From assembly GCF_019448255.1 (NCBI RefSeq), contig NZ_CP080410.1:372001-436000 (forward strand): 64,000 nucleotides of DNA, written 5' to 3'. Both the position numbers and the translations under genes were made by a program. The notes beneath the pieces were generated by a model. The model saw only the letters and a program-made list of their open reading frames with translations. It searched no databases and had not been told where the DNA came from. Positions 9,288 to 18,737 of this stretch are shown in pieces. The stretch is from Qipengyuania flava. Lineage in GTDB: Bacteria > Pseudomonadota > Alphaproteobacteria > Sphingomonadales > Sphingomonadaceae. How positions within the stretch are numbered: position 1 is the stretch's first letter; every line of letters begins with the position of its first letter.

Positions 9288-10366
9288 GCGAGGCTGGCGA
9301 CACGCCGCTGGCGGAGACGTTCCGCCGCCTGATCGAAAGCCACGGACCGATGCCGGTCTCGCGCTACATGGGCGAGAGCAACGCGCGTTATTACACCAGC
9401 CGCGATCCGCTCGGCGCGGGCGGCGATTTCACCACCGCGCCCGAAATCAGCCAGATGTTCGGCGAGATGGCAGGGCTGTGGCTGGCCGATATCTGGTCGC
9501 GTGCCGGGCGCCCGGCGGACGCGATCTATGTCGAGCTCGGGCCGGGGCGCGGGACGCTGGCGAAGGACGCGCTGCGGGCCATGGCCAGCCAGGGGCTGCG
9601 ACCAGAGGTCCATCTGGTCGAAGGGTCCGAGGCGCTCCGCGCGCTCCAGGGCGGCGCGCTCGCCGAAGCACGATTCCACGACACGCTCGATACTCTGCCC
9701 GAAGACCGGCCGATCCTGTTGCTCGCCAACGAGTTCCTCGACGCGCTCCCGATCCGCCAGCTGGTGATGACCGAGCTGGGATGGCGCGAGCGGATGGTCG
9801 GGCTGGAGGAGGGTGAGCTTGCTTTCGTGTCCGGGCCGAACCCGATGGAAGAGGCGGTGCCCATGGCGCAACGCTCCGCGCCCGTAGGCACGGTTATCGA
9901 GACCTGTCCGGCCGCCGCCGCGCTGGTCGAAACTCTTGCCCGGCGGCTCGACGTGCAGGGCGGGGCGGCGCTGTTCATCGATTACGGCCACCTCGTGGCG
10001 CGCAGCGGCTCCACCCTGCAAGCGGTCAAGGCGCACGAGAAGGTCGATGTCTTTGCTGAGCCGGGCGAGATGGACCTTACCGCCCATGTCGATTTCGCCA
10101 CGCTCGACGATCTTGCCCGGCGCGAAGGCAGCGTCAGCCTGCTCTCGACCCAGGGCGACTGGTTGAGTGCGATGGGTATCGGCCTTCGCGCGCAGAGCCT
10201 CGCCAGTGCGGCGCCCGAGCGGGCGGGGGATATCAAGGCGGCGTATGACCGGCTGGTTTCGCCCGACGAAATGGGCGCGCTGTTCAAGTGCATGGCGCTA
10301 ACCGCCCGCGACTGGCCGCGCGGGGCCGGATTTCCCGAAGGGGAGCGCCGCCGCTCCGAGGACTAG
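9284..10366 (+). CDS. SAM-dependent methyltransferase, MidA/NDUFAF7 family
   Basis: A 360-residue class I methyltransferase. Visible features are the family N-terminal signature YYTSRDPLGAGGDFTTAPEI, QMFGEMAGLW, the SAM-binding glycine-rich loop VELGPGRGTLAKD, ANEFLDALPIRQ and FIDYGH. The mitochondrial relatives methylate an arginine of the complex I subunit NDUFS2; a role in complex I assembly is plausible here but only inferred from homology. Start ATG at 9284 lies inside the lgt stop (ATGA). Its TAG shares a CTAG with the convergent stop of the osmoprotectant permease gene. Confidence 0.88.
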   Translation: MSEAGDTPLAETFRRLIESHGPMPVSRYMGESNARYYTSRDPLGAGGDFTTAPEISQMFGEMAGLWLADIWSRAGRPADAIYVELGPGRGTLAKDALRAMASQGLRPEVHLVEGSEALRALQGGALAEARFHDTLDTLPEDRPILLLANEFLDALPIRQLVMTELGWRERMVGLEEGELAFVSGPNPMEEAVPMAQRSAPVGTVIETCPAAAALVETLARRLDVQGGAALFIDYGHLVARSGSTLQAVKAHEKVDVFAEPGEMDLTAHVDFATLDDLARREGSVSLLSTQGDWLSAMGIGLRAQSLASAAPERAGDIKAAYDRLVSPDEMGALFKCMALTARDWPRGAGFPEGERRRSED

Positions 10367-11907
10367 CGGATGGCGATGCCGGCCCGCTCGGCCAGCCGGC
10401 GCGCCGCCTCGTCGAAAGACAGCTTGTCCTCCTCCCGGTCGACCGAGAAGTTCGCCTCGCGCATGGCCTCGACGTCGATGGCTCCGACCAGCGGCTGGAG
10501 CGCGCCGAGCAGGGCCTCATCGGCGCTCGTTTCCGGCGCGACCAGCACGATGGCGTCGTAGTTGGGAAAGGCGCCTTCCGGGTCTTCCAGGATCACGAGG
10601 TCGTCCGCCGCTATCCGCCCATCCGAGGTGTAGGCGCCGATCACATCCGCCTCGCCCGAAATCAGCGCGTTGTACATGAAGGTTGGCGAGAAGTTGCGCT
10701 GCGCGCCGAAACGCAGACCGTAAGCATCGCGCACCGCGAACCATTCGGGCCGCTCGAAGAATTCCGGATCGCCGCCGATGGTCATCGACTGGGCGCGCCC
10801 CGCCAGATCGCCGATGGCGGCAAACCCGCCTGCCTCTGCTGCCGCGCGCGGCATGGCGAGGCCATAGGCGTTTTCGAACCCCAGCCGGCCCAGCACATGG
10901 GTGCCGCTGGTCTCGGTTTCCCAGGCGACGATTTCGGCGAGCATGGTGTCGCGGTCGGGATTGTCCGCGCGTTCCATCTGGTTGGTCCAGATCGTGCCGG
11001 TGTAGTCAACGAGCACATCGATCGCCCCGGTCGAAACCGCCCGGTGCGCCACAGCCGACCCCAGCCCGTCGCGGTATTCGACCTCAAAACCTTCCGCTTC
11101 CAGCCGCTGGCCGATGAGGCGCGCGAGGATGTATTGCTCGGAAAAGCCCTTCGCGCCGATCACGATGCGATCTTCGTCGCTGCCGCCGAACTGGACGGTG
11201 AGCGCGGCGAGAATACCGAGCGCGACTGCGCCAAGGCCCCCGAAGGAGAGGACGCGGCGGCGCGTGGCGAGCCCCTTTTCGATGGCGCCGAGCAGACCGT
11301 CAGCCACAAGGGCAAGGCCGGCGCTGGCAATGCAGCCGGCGAGGACAAGCACCCAGTTCTGGGTCTGCAATCCGGCGAAGATCGGATCGCCCAGGCTGGG
11401 CTGCCCGATGGTGGTCGATAGCGTCGCTGCGCCAATGGTCCACACCGCCGCCGTGCGGATGCCGGCCATGATGTAGGGTGCCGACAGCGGCGCTTCGACG
11501 AGGCGCAGGCGTTGCCAGAAGGTCATGCCGACACCGTCCGCCGCCTCGATCACACTGGGGTCGAGATTGGCCTGCGCGGTCACGGCGTTCCGCAGGATCG
11601 GCAACAGGGCGTAGAGCGAAAGCGCCAGCAGCGCGGGCAGGAAGCCGAGCGTCGGGAGCCCCTCTCCGAAGAGGCTGCGCAGGCTCAGCAGGATCGGGAA
11701 GAACAGCGCCAGCAGGGCCAGCGCAGGGATCGTCTGGACAAGGCTCGCGAAACCCAGCGCCGCGCGCGCCACGGGCGGCGAGCGGCTGGCCCAGACTGCC
11801 AGCGGCAGGGCAACCGCAATCCCGAGCGCGATGGCCGATGCCGACAGCAGCACATGGGCCGCCAGCTTGTCGCCAAGACCGAGAAGCGTGGTCCAGATAT
11901 CGCTCAC
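10363..11907 (-). CDS. Osmoprotectant ABC transporter permease fused to substrate-binding domain (OpuB/ProW-OpuAC type)
   Basis: A 514-residue fusion. The N-terminal ~210 residues are a binding-protein-dependent permease domain with about six membrane segments, including the EAA-like loop AADGVGMTFWQRLRLVEAPL. After a further membrane segment, residues ~240-514 form an OpuAC-type solute-binding domain (IVIGAKGFSEQYILARLIGQ, YTGTIWTNQMERADNPD). Such proteins import glycine betaine, choline or related compatible solutes. The start is GTG at 11907, overlapping the TGA of the ATPase gene (GTGA). The fused binding domain explains why no separate binding-protein gene is present. The exact solute is unknown. 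Confidence 0.9.
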   Translation of the reverse strand: MSDIWTTLLGLGDKLAAHVLLSASAIALGIAVALPLAVWASRSPPVARAALGFASLVQTIPALALLALFFPILLSLRSLFGEGLPTLGFLPALLALSLYALLPILRNAVTAQANLDPSVIEAADGVGMTFWQRLRLVEAPLSAPYIMAGIRTAAVWTIGAATLSTTIGQPSLGDPIFAGLQTQNWVLVLAGCIASAGLALVADGLLGAIEKGLATRRRVLSFGGLGAVALGILAALTVQFGGSDEDRIVIGAKGFSEQYILARLIGQRLEAEGFEVEYRDGLGSAVAHRAVSTGAIDVLVDYTGTIWTNQMERADNPDRDTMLAEIVAWETETSGTHVLGRLGFENAYGLAMPRAAAEAGGFAAIGDLAGRAQSMTIGGDPEFFERPEWFAVRDAYGLRFGAQRNFSPTFMYNALISGEADVIGAYTSDGRIAADDLVILEDPEGAFPNYDAIVLVAPETSADEALLGALQPLVGAIDVEAMREANFSVDREEDKLSFDEAARRLAERAGIAIR

Positions 11908-12671
11908 CGGGCGAGATCCGCCAGCCGGTCGGCCTGCGCGCGCGGCACGGCAACGAGGCCCTGCGCGATCTCTCCCCCGGCACCCTCCAGCAGCGCGTGG
12001 GGTGTCTCGTCAGCGACAACTTGCCCGCTGTCCATGACGAGGACGCGGTCGGCCAGCAGCAGCGCTTCGGCCATGTCGTGCGTGACCATCACGGTGGTGA
12101 GGCCGAGGTCCTGGTGCAGTTCGCGGACCCGGTCGCCAAGGGCATCGCGGGTTATCGGGTCGAGCGCGCCGAAGGGTTCGTCCATCAGCAGCAATTGCGG
12201 TTCGTTCGCCAGTGCGCGGGCGACCCCGACGCGCTGGCGCTGCCCGCCGGAAAGCTCGTCGGGCAAGCGATTGGCCATCTCGGGATCGAGCTCGACCAGC
12301 TCAAGCAGTTCGCCAATCCGCACGGCGGGCATCGTCTCGCCCACCAGCCGGGGGCCGATCGCGATATTCTCGCCCACGCGCATGTGCGGAAAGAGGCCGA
12401 TCGACTGGAAGACGTAGCCGATCCGGCGGCGCAGCGCAGCCAGCGGCTGGCTTTCGACATTCTCGCCGTCGAAGCGCACCGCGCCCGTGCTCGGATCGAC
12501 CAGGCGGTTGACGGTCTTCAGCAGCGTCGACTTGCCCGATCCTGAAGCGCCGACCAACGCCACGAACTGGCCGGAAGGGATGGACAGGGAAACCCCGGCC
12601 ACCGCCTCGGTCGCGTCATAGCGCTTCCGCACATCGCGGAATTCCAGCAGCGGTTCGTTCCCTGTGGTCAC
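11904..12671 (-). CDS. Osmoprotectant ABC transporter ATP-binding protein
   Basis: The ATPase partner of the downstream permease/binding fusion, 255 residues. It shows Walker A VGASGSGKST, the Q-loop region YVFQSIGLFP, the ABC signature LSGGQRQRV and Walker B LLLMDEPFGAL followed by the H-loop MVTHDMAEAL. There is no C-terminal CBS pair as in OpuAA/ProV, so no osmotic sensor domain is visible. The start is placed at GTG 12671, which overlaps the TGA of the lipoprotein gene (GTGA). An upstream extension of 52 residues is Arg-rich and reads as out-of-frame lipoprotein sequence. Confidence 0.93.
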   Translation of the reverse strand: MTTGNEPLLEFRDVRKRYDATEAVAGVSLSIPSGQFVALVGASGSGKSTLLKTVNRLVDPSTGAVRFDGENVESQPLAALRRRIGYVFQSIGLFPHMRVGENIAIGPRLVGETMPAVRIGELLELVELDPEMANRLPDELSGGQRQRVGVARALANEPQLLLMDEPFGALDPITRDALGDRVRELHQDLGLTTVMVTHDMAEALLLADRVLVMDSGQVVADETPHALLEGAGGEIAQGLVAVPRAQADRLADLAR

Positions 12672-13147
12672 GCCGCGTCGTCGGTGTCCGCATCGGGAAG
12701 GACATACTCGACCCGCTCGAGCTCGATCGTGGTGCCGTTGTCGCCGGTCGCCTGCATCGTATCGCCGCGCATCCGGCCCGGCTCCCAGCAGCGCTCGACC
12801 GCGTTTTCCGCATCGGGAGTGAAGCACAGCACCGGGTCGCTTTCGGCGTTGGCGTGCGACCAGCTCCCTTCCTGCCAGGGGTCGCCATTGCGAAAATCGC
12901 GGTAGGTGCCCTCGGGGTCTAGGTAGGTCGTGTAGCGCGCGCCGTCCTCGGCCGTCACGCGCCAGGCCGTCGCGGCGAACACATCAGGAGCGGGCGATTC
13001 GGCCGGCGTTTCCTCCGCCGCGGGTTCGGGCGTCTCCGTCTCGCCGCCAAGCGCGGCGTTGGCCATTTCCGCATCGGCTTCGCTTTGCGCCGAGCAGGCG
13101 GCCAGGGGCACCGCCGCGAGCAGGCCAAATGTTCGAAACCGGATCAT
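12668..13147 (-). CDS. Putative lipoprotein, first gene of the osmoprotectant transporter operon
   Basis: A 159-residue unknown protein with a short signal sequence and a lipobox ending in Cys18 (LAAC). The mature part starts with an acidic, Pro/Glu/Ala-rich linker, then about 100 residues with two Cys (VLCFTP and ERCWEP) that could form a disulfide. No named family is recognised. Start at MIRFRTFG fits the signal peptide; the longer frame upstream is Arg-rich and unlikely. Its TGA overlaps the GTG of the ATPase gene, so it is probably co-translated with the transporter. An accessory role in osmotic response is inferred from this position only. Confidence 0.8.
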   Translation of the reverse strand: MIRFRTFGLLAAVPLAACSAQSEADAEMANAALGGETETPEPAAEETPAESPAPDVFAATAWRVTAEDGARYTTYLDPEGTYRDFRNGDPWQEGSWSHANAESDPVLCFTPDAENAVERCWEPGRMRGDTMQATGDNGTTIELERVEYVLPDADTDDAA

Positions 13148-13202
13148 GCGCAACCTCCCTCTTGCGGGCCACCATAGGCAGGCGCGAGGAAGGATGCGAC
13201 CC

Positions 13203-14735
13203 CTAGGCGCCGATCTTTGCCGCCGGCACGGTAATCTCCACATCGAGCCCGTCGTCGGAGAAGGTGCGCGTGAAGCTGCCGCCAAGCTGTCCTTCGATGG
13301 CAAGGCGCAGCAGGCGCGAACCGAAGCCGCCTTCCTCTCGAACGGCGGCGGCGGTGGTTTCCTCGAAGGAGTCGGAGGATTCCTGCCAGCTCACGACAAG
13401 CTCGTCGCGTTCCTCGCAAGGGTGCGCGATCTGGATGGAGACGGAGCCGCCGGGTTGCGAAAGCGCGCCGTATTTGGCGGCGTTGGTCGCGAGTTCATGG
13501 AAGATGAGCGCAAGCGGCGTTGCGGCGCGCGGGCCGATTTCCAGGTCCTCGCCGCTGATGGTAATCCGCGAACCCGCGGTTTCGTAAGGCCTCAGCAAGT
13601 CGCGCAGCAGGCCCTGGAGGCAATCGGTGGAGCGGCCGTCGAAGGGGCGGACATAGTCGTGCGCCGTGCCGAGCGCGCGGATCGCCGCGGTAAGCTCGCT
13701 GGCGAATTCGGCCGCTTCGGGCCGGCCGCGCGAACGCACGGCAATGAGGCCCGAGACAACCGCGAAGATGTTCTTGATGCGGTGCGATAGCTCGTTCGCC
13801 AGCAGGTCGCGCGATTCCGACAGGCGTTTCTGCCGGTCGATATCGATGACCGTGCCGAACCAGCGCGCCGCACCCTCCTCGTCGACTACCGGGACCGCGC
13901 GCGATTGGACCCAGCGGTACTCGCCGTTTGCGAGGCGCAGGCGCCACTCGTCTTCGAACAGCGTGCGGGTGCGCACCGCTTCGAGGAAACGGGCGAGCGT
14001 TGCTTCCCAGTCGTCGGGGTGGATGGCCGACTGCCATTCTTTGGTGGTGCGCGGCGGTTCCAGTCCGGTCGTCTCGCGCCAGCGCGCGTTGACGTAGTCG
14101 AATTCGCCTTGCGGGTTGGCCGACCAGGCAATGCCCGGCACGCTGTCGATCATGTTCTGCAGGTAGGCTTCGCGCCGGTTAACCGCGCTGATCGCGTCAT
14201 CGCCCAATCGCTTTTGCGAGATGCGCCGCATGACCGCCTTGGCGAGGACCGACAGGGTTTCCTTCTGCAATCCGCTGAGGCCAAGTTCACGCGGCACGCG
14301 GTCGATGATGCACAGCGCGCCGAGCGGCGCCCCTTCGACCGAAACAAGGGGGTGGCCGGCGTAGAACCGGATGTGCGGTTCACCCCTCACCAGCGGGTTG
14401 TCTGCAAAGCGCGGGTCTTCAAGCGCATCGCGCACCACCATCGGTTCCGCGCCCAGCATCGCATGGGCGCAGAAGCTCGTCGGGCGCGGGGTCTCGCGCG
14501 CATCGATACCCGTGCGGGTCAGGAACAGCTGGCGGCCTTCTTCCACCATGGTGACCATGGCGAGAGGCGCGTCGCAAATGCGCGCGGCGAGATCGACGAT
14601 TCCCTGGAGCTCCGGATCGTCCACCAGCGCGCCGGTCCCATGCGCCGCCAGGACCGCGAGGCGCTTGCCCTCGTCGCAATAGGCATCCGAAGGCGGAGTT
14701 CCTTCGGGCCACAGGATAGTTTCCTTGCGGTACAT
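13203..14735 (-). CDS. HWE-family sensor histidine kinase with GAF and PAS domains
   Basis: A 510-residue soluble sensor kinase. Order: GAF domain (about residues 20-165, with a PTSFCAHAML segment typical of light/redox-sensing GAFs), PAS domain with PAC (about 190-310, IPGIAW-like core as VPGIAWSANPQG), then the kinase. The phospho-acceptor His is in ELSHRIKN, the N-box is HELATNAAKYGAL, and the WxE motif that defines the HWE group is WQE. The alphaproteobacterial HWE/HisKA_2 kinases often feed the general stress response; no response regulator lies nearby, so this is an orphan kinase here. Start chosen at MYRKETI because the upstream extension does not resemble the family. Confidence 0.9.
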   Translation of the reverse strand: MYRKETILWPEGTPPSDAYCDEGKRLAVLAAHGTGALVDDPELQGIVDLAARICDAPLAMVTMVEEGRQLFLTRTGIDARETPRPTSFCAHAMLGAEPMVVRDALEDPRFADNPLVRGEPHIRFYAGHPLVSVEGAPLGALCIIDRVPRELGLSGLQKETLSVLAKAVMRRISQKRLGDDAISAVNRREAYLQNMIDSVPGIAWSANPQGEFDYVNARWRETTGLEPPRTTKEWQSAIHPDDWEATLARFLEAVRTRTLFEDEWRLRLANGEYRWVQSRAVPVVDEEGAARWFGTVIDIDRQKRLSESRDLLANELSHRIKNIFAVVSGLIAVRSRGRPEAAEFASELTAAIRALGTAHDYVRPFDGRSTDCLQGLLRDLLRPYETAGSRITISGEDLEIGPRAATPLALIFHELATNAAKYGALSQPGGSVSIQIAHPCEERDELVVSWQESSDSFEETTAAAVREEGGFGSRLLRLAIEGQLGGSFTRTFSDDGLDVEITVPAAKIGA

Positions 14736-14918
14736 GATTGCGTTGGCGCGCCCCTTAGCCTCAAATAACGTCCCGTGCCTACCGCAAAAAGCAACTTTCC
14801 ATGGCCTGAACGGTGATGCCCCCAATGCGTTTGCCCCGCACGGCGCACTCGGCTATCCGCCCGCCCGCATACGAATTTTCGCGAGCGCCCAAATTTCGCG
14901 GATTCCTGAGGAGAGACC

Positions 14919-16088
14919 ATGCGCGCGACCCCCGATTTCGATTTCCAGCTTGGCGAAAGCGCGGAGATGATCCGCGAAAGCGTGAGCCGTTTTGCCGACG
15001 AGCAAATTGCCCCGCTGGCCGAGAAGATCGACCGCGAAGACTATTTCCCGCGCGAGGAGCTGTGGCAGCAGATGGGCGAGCTGGGCCTGCACGGCCTGAC
15101 CGTCGATGAAGCCGACGGCGGGCTTGGCCTCGGCTATCTCGAACATGTCATCGCGGTCGAGGAAGTGAGCCGCGCCAGCGCCTCGCTCGGCCTTTCCTAC
15201 GGCGCGCATTCGAACCTGTGCGTCAACCAGATCCGCCGCTGGGGCAACGAGGAGCAGAAGGCGAAGTACCTCGCCCCGCTGATCAGCGGCGAGCATGTCG
15301 GCAGCCTCGCCATGTCGGAAGCCGGTGCGGGGTCGGACGTCGTCTCGATGAAGCTGAAGGCCGAAGCCGTACAGGGCGGCTACATCCTCAACGGCACCAA
15401 GTTCTGGATCACCAACGCCCCCTACGCCGACACGCTGGTCGTCTACGCCAAGACCGATGGCGCAGCCGGTTCGCGCGGCATCACCGCCTTCCTCATCGAG
15501 AAGGACGACGAGGGCTTTTCCATCGGCCAGAAGATCGAAAAGGTCGGCATGCGCGGCTCGCCCACGGCCGAGCTCGTGTTCGACGATTGCCACATCCCCG
15601 AAGACCGCGTGATGGGCCCGGTGAACGGGGGCGTCGGCGTGCTGATGAGCGGCCTCGACTACGAGCGCGTGGTGCTGGCCGGATTGCAGCTTGGCATCAT
15701 GCAGGCCTGCCTCGACACGGTCATCCCCTACCTTCGCGAGCGCAAGCAGTTCGGAAAACCGATCGGCAGTTTCCAGCTGATGCAGGCGAAGGTCGCCGAC
15801 ATGTATGTCGCGCTGCAATCGGCGCGTGCCTACACCTATGCGGTGGCGAAGGCCTGCGACAATGACCAGACCACCCGCTTCGACGCGGCGGGTGCGATCC
15901 TGCTGGCATCGGAGAACGCCTTCAAGGTTGCCGCCGAAAGCGTGCAGGCGCTGGGCGGCGCTGGCTATACGCTCGACTGGCCGGTCGAACGCTACATGCG
16001 CGATGCGAAGCTGCTCGATATCGGCGCTGGGACCAACGAGATCAGGCGGATGCTGATCGGGCGCGAGCTGATTGGGGCAGCGGGGTGA
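14919..16088 (+). CDS. ivd: Isovaleryl-CoA dehydrogenase
   Basis: FAD enzyme converting isovaleryl-CoA to 3-methylcrotonyl-CoA in leucine breakdown; electrons go to ETF. The 389-residue product has the acyl-CoA dehydrogenase signatures LAMSEAGAGSDV and FWITNAPYADTLVVYAK. The catalytic base typical of isovaleryl enzymes is in helix G: GLDYERVVLAG, Glu249. At the C-terminal position where medium-chain enzymes have Glu, this one has Ala/Gly (DIGAGTNEIRR), as isovaleryl enzymes do. The start has a good Shine-Dalgarno (gaggagaga). It leads a coupled operon with a small membrane protein and the carboxylase beta chain. Confidence 0.95.
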   Translation: MRATPDFDFQLGESAEMIRESVSRFADEQIAPLAEKIDREDYFPREELWQQMGELGLHGLTVDEADGGLGLGYLEHVIAVEEVSRASASLGLSYGAHSNLCVNQIRRWGNEEQKAKYLAPLISGEHVGSLAMSEAGAGSDVVSMKLKAEAVQGGYILNGTKFWITNAPYADTLVVYAKTDGAAGSRGITAFLIEKDDEGFSIGQKIEKVGMRGSPTAELVFDDCHIPEDRVMGPVNGGVGVLMSGLDYERVVLAGLQLGIMQACLDTVIPYLRERKQFGKPIGSFQLMQAKVADMYVALQSARAYTYAVAKACDNDQTTRFDAAGAILLASENAFKVAAESVQALGGAGYTLDWPVERYMRDAKLLDIGAGTNEIRRMLIGRELIGAAG

Positions 16089-16435
16089 TCTGGCATTATC
16101 TTGCCGTAGTCCTGATCGGCGGTGCCTTGGCTTGGCACATTGCCAGAGGCGGTCCTCGCTACGCGCTCGAGTTGCTGGCACAGAAGCGTGCTTCCGCTTC
16201 GGGTGGACTTTCTGACCGCGCGAACAAGGTCGTGTATGCGGTCGTCACAGCGGCTCTGGTTGCTACGGCTGCTTTGCTGCTGGTGCCCACAACCGCCTTT
16301 GTATTTGAGGTTGGGCTTGGTCTCGCCTTCCTCACCTTGGGAATCCTTGCTTTCGCGATGAATGGTGTTCGTGATTCTGGAGCACTGTTCTCTTTCGGCG
16401 TCGGCACGTTCACCTTGCTTGGAGCAGTCGCATGA
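16085..16435 (+). CDS. Small membrane protein inserted in the leucine catabolism operon
   Basis: A 116-residue unknown protein with about three hydrophobic segments (residues ~3-20, ~50-70 and ~73-95) and a short basic stretch between the first two. It starts with GTG inside the stop of ivd (GTGA) and ends inside the start of the carboxyltransferase gene (ATGA), so it is tightly coupled on both sides. Its codon use is less GC-biased than its neighbours (codons such as gtt, gct and ttg are common). No family is recognised. It could be a recent insertion that kept the reading overlap, or a membrane factor used with the pathway. Confidence 0.75.
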   Translation: MIWHYLAVVLIGGALAWHIARGGPRYALELLAQKRASASGGLSDRANKVVYAVVTAALVATAALLLVPTTAFVFEVGLGLAFLTLGILAFAMNGVRDSGALFSFGVGTFTLLGAVA

Positions 16436-18039
16436 CAGCACCCGTTCTCACCTCGACACTCGACCGCGAGGCGCCAGACGCCAAGGCGCGCTTCGAGCAC
16501 AACAAGTCGCTGGCATCCGACCTGCGCTCTTCCGTCGCCGAAGCCGCGCTTGGTGGCCCCGAGCGGAGCCGGGAACGGCATGTCTCGCGTGGGAAGCTCC
16601 TTCCACGTGAGCGTGTCGAGCGGCTTCTCGATCCGGGCAGCCCCTTCCTCGAGATCGGCCAGCTTGCCGCCAACGGCATGTACGAAGGCGATATCAACGG
16701 CGCCTCGCTGATTTGCGGGATCGGCCGGGTGTCGGGTCGTCAGGTGATGATCGTGTGCAACGATGCCACGGTGAAGGGCGGCACCTACTACCCGATGACG
16801 GTCAAGAAGCACCTGCGCGCACAGGAAATCGCGCAGGAAAACCGGCTTCCGTGCATCTACCTCGTCGACAGCGGCGGCGCGAACCTGCCGCACCAGGCGG
16901 AGGTCTTTCCCGACCGCGACCATTTCGGGCGCATCTTCTTCAACCAGGCGAACATGAGCGCAGCTGGCATCCCGCAGATCGCCTGCGTCATGGGCAGCTG
17001 CACCGCGGGCGGCGCCTATGTGCCCGCCATGTCGGACGAGACCGTGATCGTGCGCAACCAGGGCACGATCTTCCTTGCCGGTCCGCCGCTGGTGAAGGCC
17101 GCGACGGGCGAGGAGATCAGCGCCGAGGATCTGGGCGGCGGCGATCTCCACGCGAAGAAGTCGGGCGTTGTCGACCATCTCGCCGAGAACGACGAACACG
17201 CGCTCACCATCGTACGCGATATCGTCAGCCATCTGGGCGATAACCACGCGGCCGCCAAGAATGTCGAGATCAAGGACCCGCGCGCGCCCAAGTTCGATGC
17301 GGATGATCTCTACGCGCTGGTGCCCGAGGACGTGCGCGCGCCCTACGACGTGCACGAGGTCATCGCGCGCCTCGTCGACGGCAGCGAGTTCCACGAGTTC
17401 AAGCAGCATTACGGCAGCACGCTGGTCTGCGGCTTTGCGCATATCTGGGGCATGCCGGTGGCAATCCTCGCCAACAACGGTGTGCTGTTTTCCGAAAGCG
17501 CGCAGAAGGGCGCGCATTTCATCGAGCTCGCCTGCCAGCGCCGCATCCCGCTGCTGTTCCTCCAGAACATCTCCGGTTTCATGGTCGGCGGGAAATACGA
17601 GGCGGAAGGCATCGCCAAGCATGGCGCGAAGCTCGTCACCGCCGTCGCGACCGCCACCGTGCCCAAGGTCACCGTGGTCATCGGCGGCAGCTTCGGCGCG
17701 GGCAATTACGGCATGTGCGGCCGCGCCTATTCCCCGCGTTTCCTCTTCACCTGGCCCAACGCGCGCATCTCGGTGATGGGCGGCGAACAGGCCGCTAGCG
17801 TCCTCGCCACCGTCCACCGCGATGCCGACAGCTGGACCGAAGAACAGGCCGAGAAGTTCAAGGCCCCGATCCGCCAGAAGTACGAGGACGAAGGCAATCC
17901 CTATTACGCCACCGCGCGCCTGTGGGACGACGGCGTGATCGACCCGGTGCAAACGCGCGATGTCCTCGGCCTTGCCTTCGCCGCAACACTCGAAGCGCCG
18001 ATCCCCGAGACACCGCAGTTCGGCGTGTTCCGGATGTAA
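16432..18039 (+). CDS. mccB: Methylcrotonyl-CoA carboxylase carboxyltransferase (beta) subunit
   Basis: Transfers CO2 from carboxybiotin to 3-methylcrotonyl-CoA, giving 3-methylglutaconyl-CoA in leucine breakdown. The 535-residue protein matches the MCC beta family along its length: [56 protein letters not shown] and [17 protein letters not shown], then a second crotonase-like half with [16 protein letters not shown]. Start ATG overlaps the stop of the small membrane protein gene. The biotin-carrying alpha subunit is not found in this window; the next gene is unrelated, so it must be encoded elsewhere. Confidence 0.95.
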   Translation: MTAPVLTSTLDREAPDAKARFEHNKSLASDLRSSVAEAALGGPERSRERHVSRGKLLPRERVERLLDPGSPFLEIGQLAANGMYEGDINGASLICGIGRVSGRQVMIVCNDATVKGGTYYPMTVKKHLRAQEIAQENRLPCIYLVDSGGANLPHQAEVFPDRDHFGRIFFNQANMSAAGIPQIACVMGSCTAGGAYVPAMSDETVIVRNQGTIFLAGPPLVKAATGEEISAEDLGGGDLHAKKSGVVDHLAENDEHALTIVRDIVSHLGDNHAAAKNVEIKDPRAPKFDADDLYALVPEDVRAPYDVHEVIARLVDGSEFHEFKQHYGSTLVCGFAHIWGMPVAILANNGVLFSESAQKGAHFIELACQRRIPLLFLQNISGFMVGGKYEAEGIAKHGAKLVTAVATATVPKVTVVIGGSFGAGNYGMCGRAYSPRFLFTWPNARISVMGGEQAASVLATVHRDADSWTEEQAEKFKAPIRQKYEDEGNPYYATARLWDDGVIDPVQTRDVLGLAFAATLEAPIPETPQFGVFRM

Positions 18040-18113
18040 ACGGCGGGAAACCGCTGCATCCCTCTCGCTTTCCCTAGCGTAACTGCTAGGTCGTGCCTTC
18101 AGGGGAGAGTGAA

Positions 18114-18737
18114 TTGACAAGCCCATACGTCCGCAAGCGGTCGCTTCTGTCGCGTATCGTGCGGCGGATCATCTGGTGGATCTACAAGGCGCAGGGCTGG
18201 CGCATCGAAAGCCCGCTGCCCAAGATCCCCAAATTCGTGATCGCGGGCGCGCCGCACACGTCCAATTGGGATTTCGTTTTCTTCACCGGCGCCACGGCGG
18301 AAGAGGGGATCGAACCCAGCTTCATGGGCAAGCACACGCTGTTCCAGGGGGTGATGAAGAACTTCATGTTCGACATGGGCGGCGTGCCGATCGATCGGAC
18401 CAAGCGCGCAAATTACGTCGAACAAGTGGCCGAAGCCTTCCGCAAGGCGGACAAGCTCGCGCTGGTCATCGCGGCCGAAGGCACGCGCAGCTCGAACGGC
18501 GAATGGAAGAGCGGCTTCTACCACATTGCGCAGGCCGCACAGGTCCCGATCGTGGTCGCCTGGGTCAGCTGGAAGAAGCGCATGCTCGGTTTCAGCGAGC
18601 CGATCTGGCCGAGCGGTGACTATGGCCGCGACCTGCAGAAGATCGCCGACTACCTGATTTCCAAGCGCCCTGAACTGGGCCGCTACAAGGTCCTGGAGGC
18701 GCAGGCGAACCGGATTGTCGAGGAGGGCGGCGAGTGA
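18114..18737 (+). CDS. Lysophospholipid acyltransferase family protein (PlsC-like)
   Basis: A 207-residue membrane-associated acyltransferase. The HX4D catalytic motif is in APHTSNWDF, and the substrate-binding block is AEGTRSSNGEWKSGFYHIA. These fit the 1-acyl-glycerol-3-phosphate acyltransferase superfamily, and the short form resembles the predicted acyltransferases of many Gram-negatives; the acceptor is unknown. The start is placed at TTG 18114 (MTSPYVRK) because AGGGGAG lies at the right distance before it; a GTG 21 bases upstream has no such site. The stop overlaps the DUF1295 gene (GTGA), suggesting a shared lipid-related role. Confidence 0.88.
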   Translation: MTSPYVRKRSLLSRIVRRIIWWIYKAQGWRIESPLPKIPKFVIAGAPHTSNWDFVFFTGATAEEGIEPSFMGKHTLFQGVMKNFMFDMGGVPIDRTKRANYVEQVAEAFRKADKLALVIAAEGTRSSNGEWKSGFYHIAQAAQVPIVVAWVSWKKRMLGFSEPIWPSGDYGRDLQKIADYLISKRPELGRYKVLEAQANRIVEEGGE

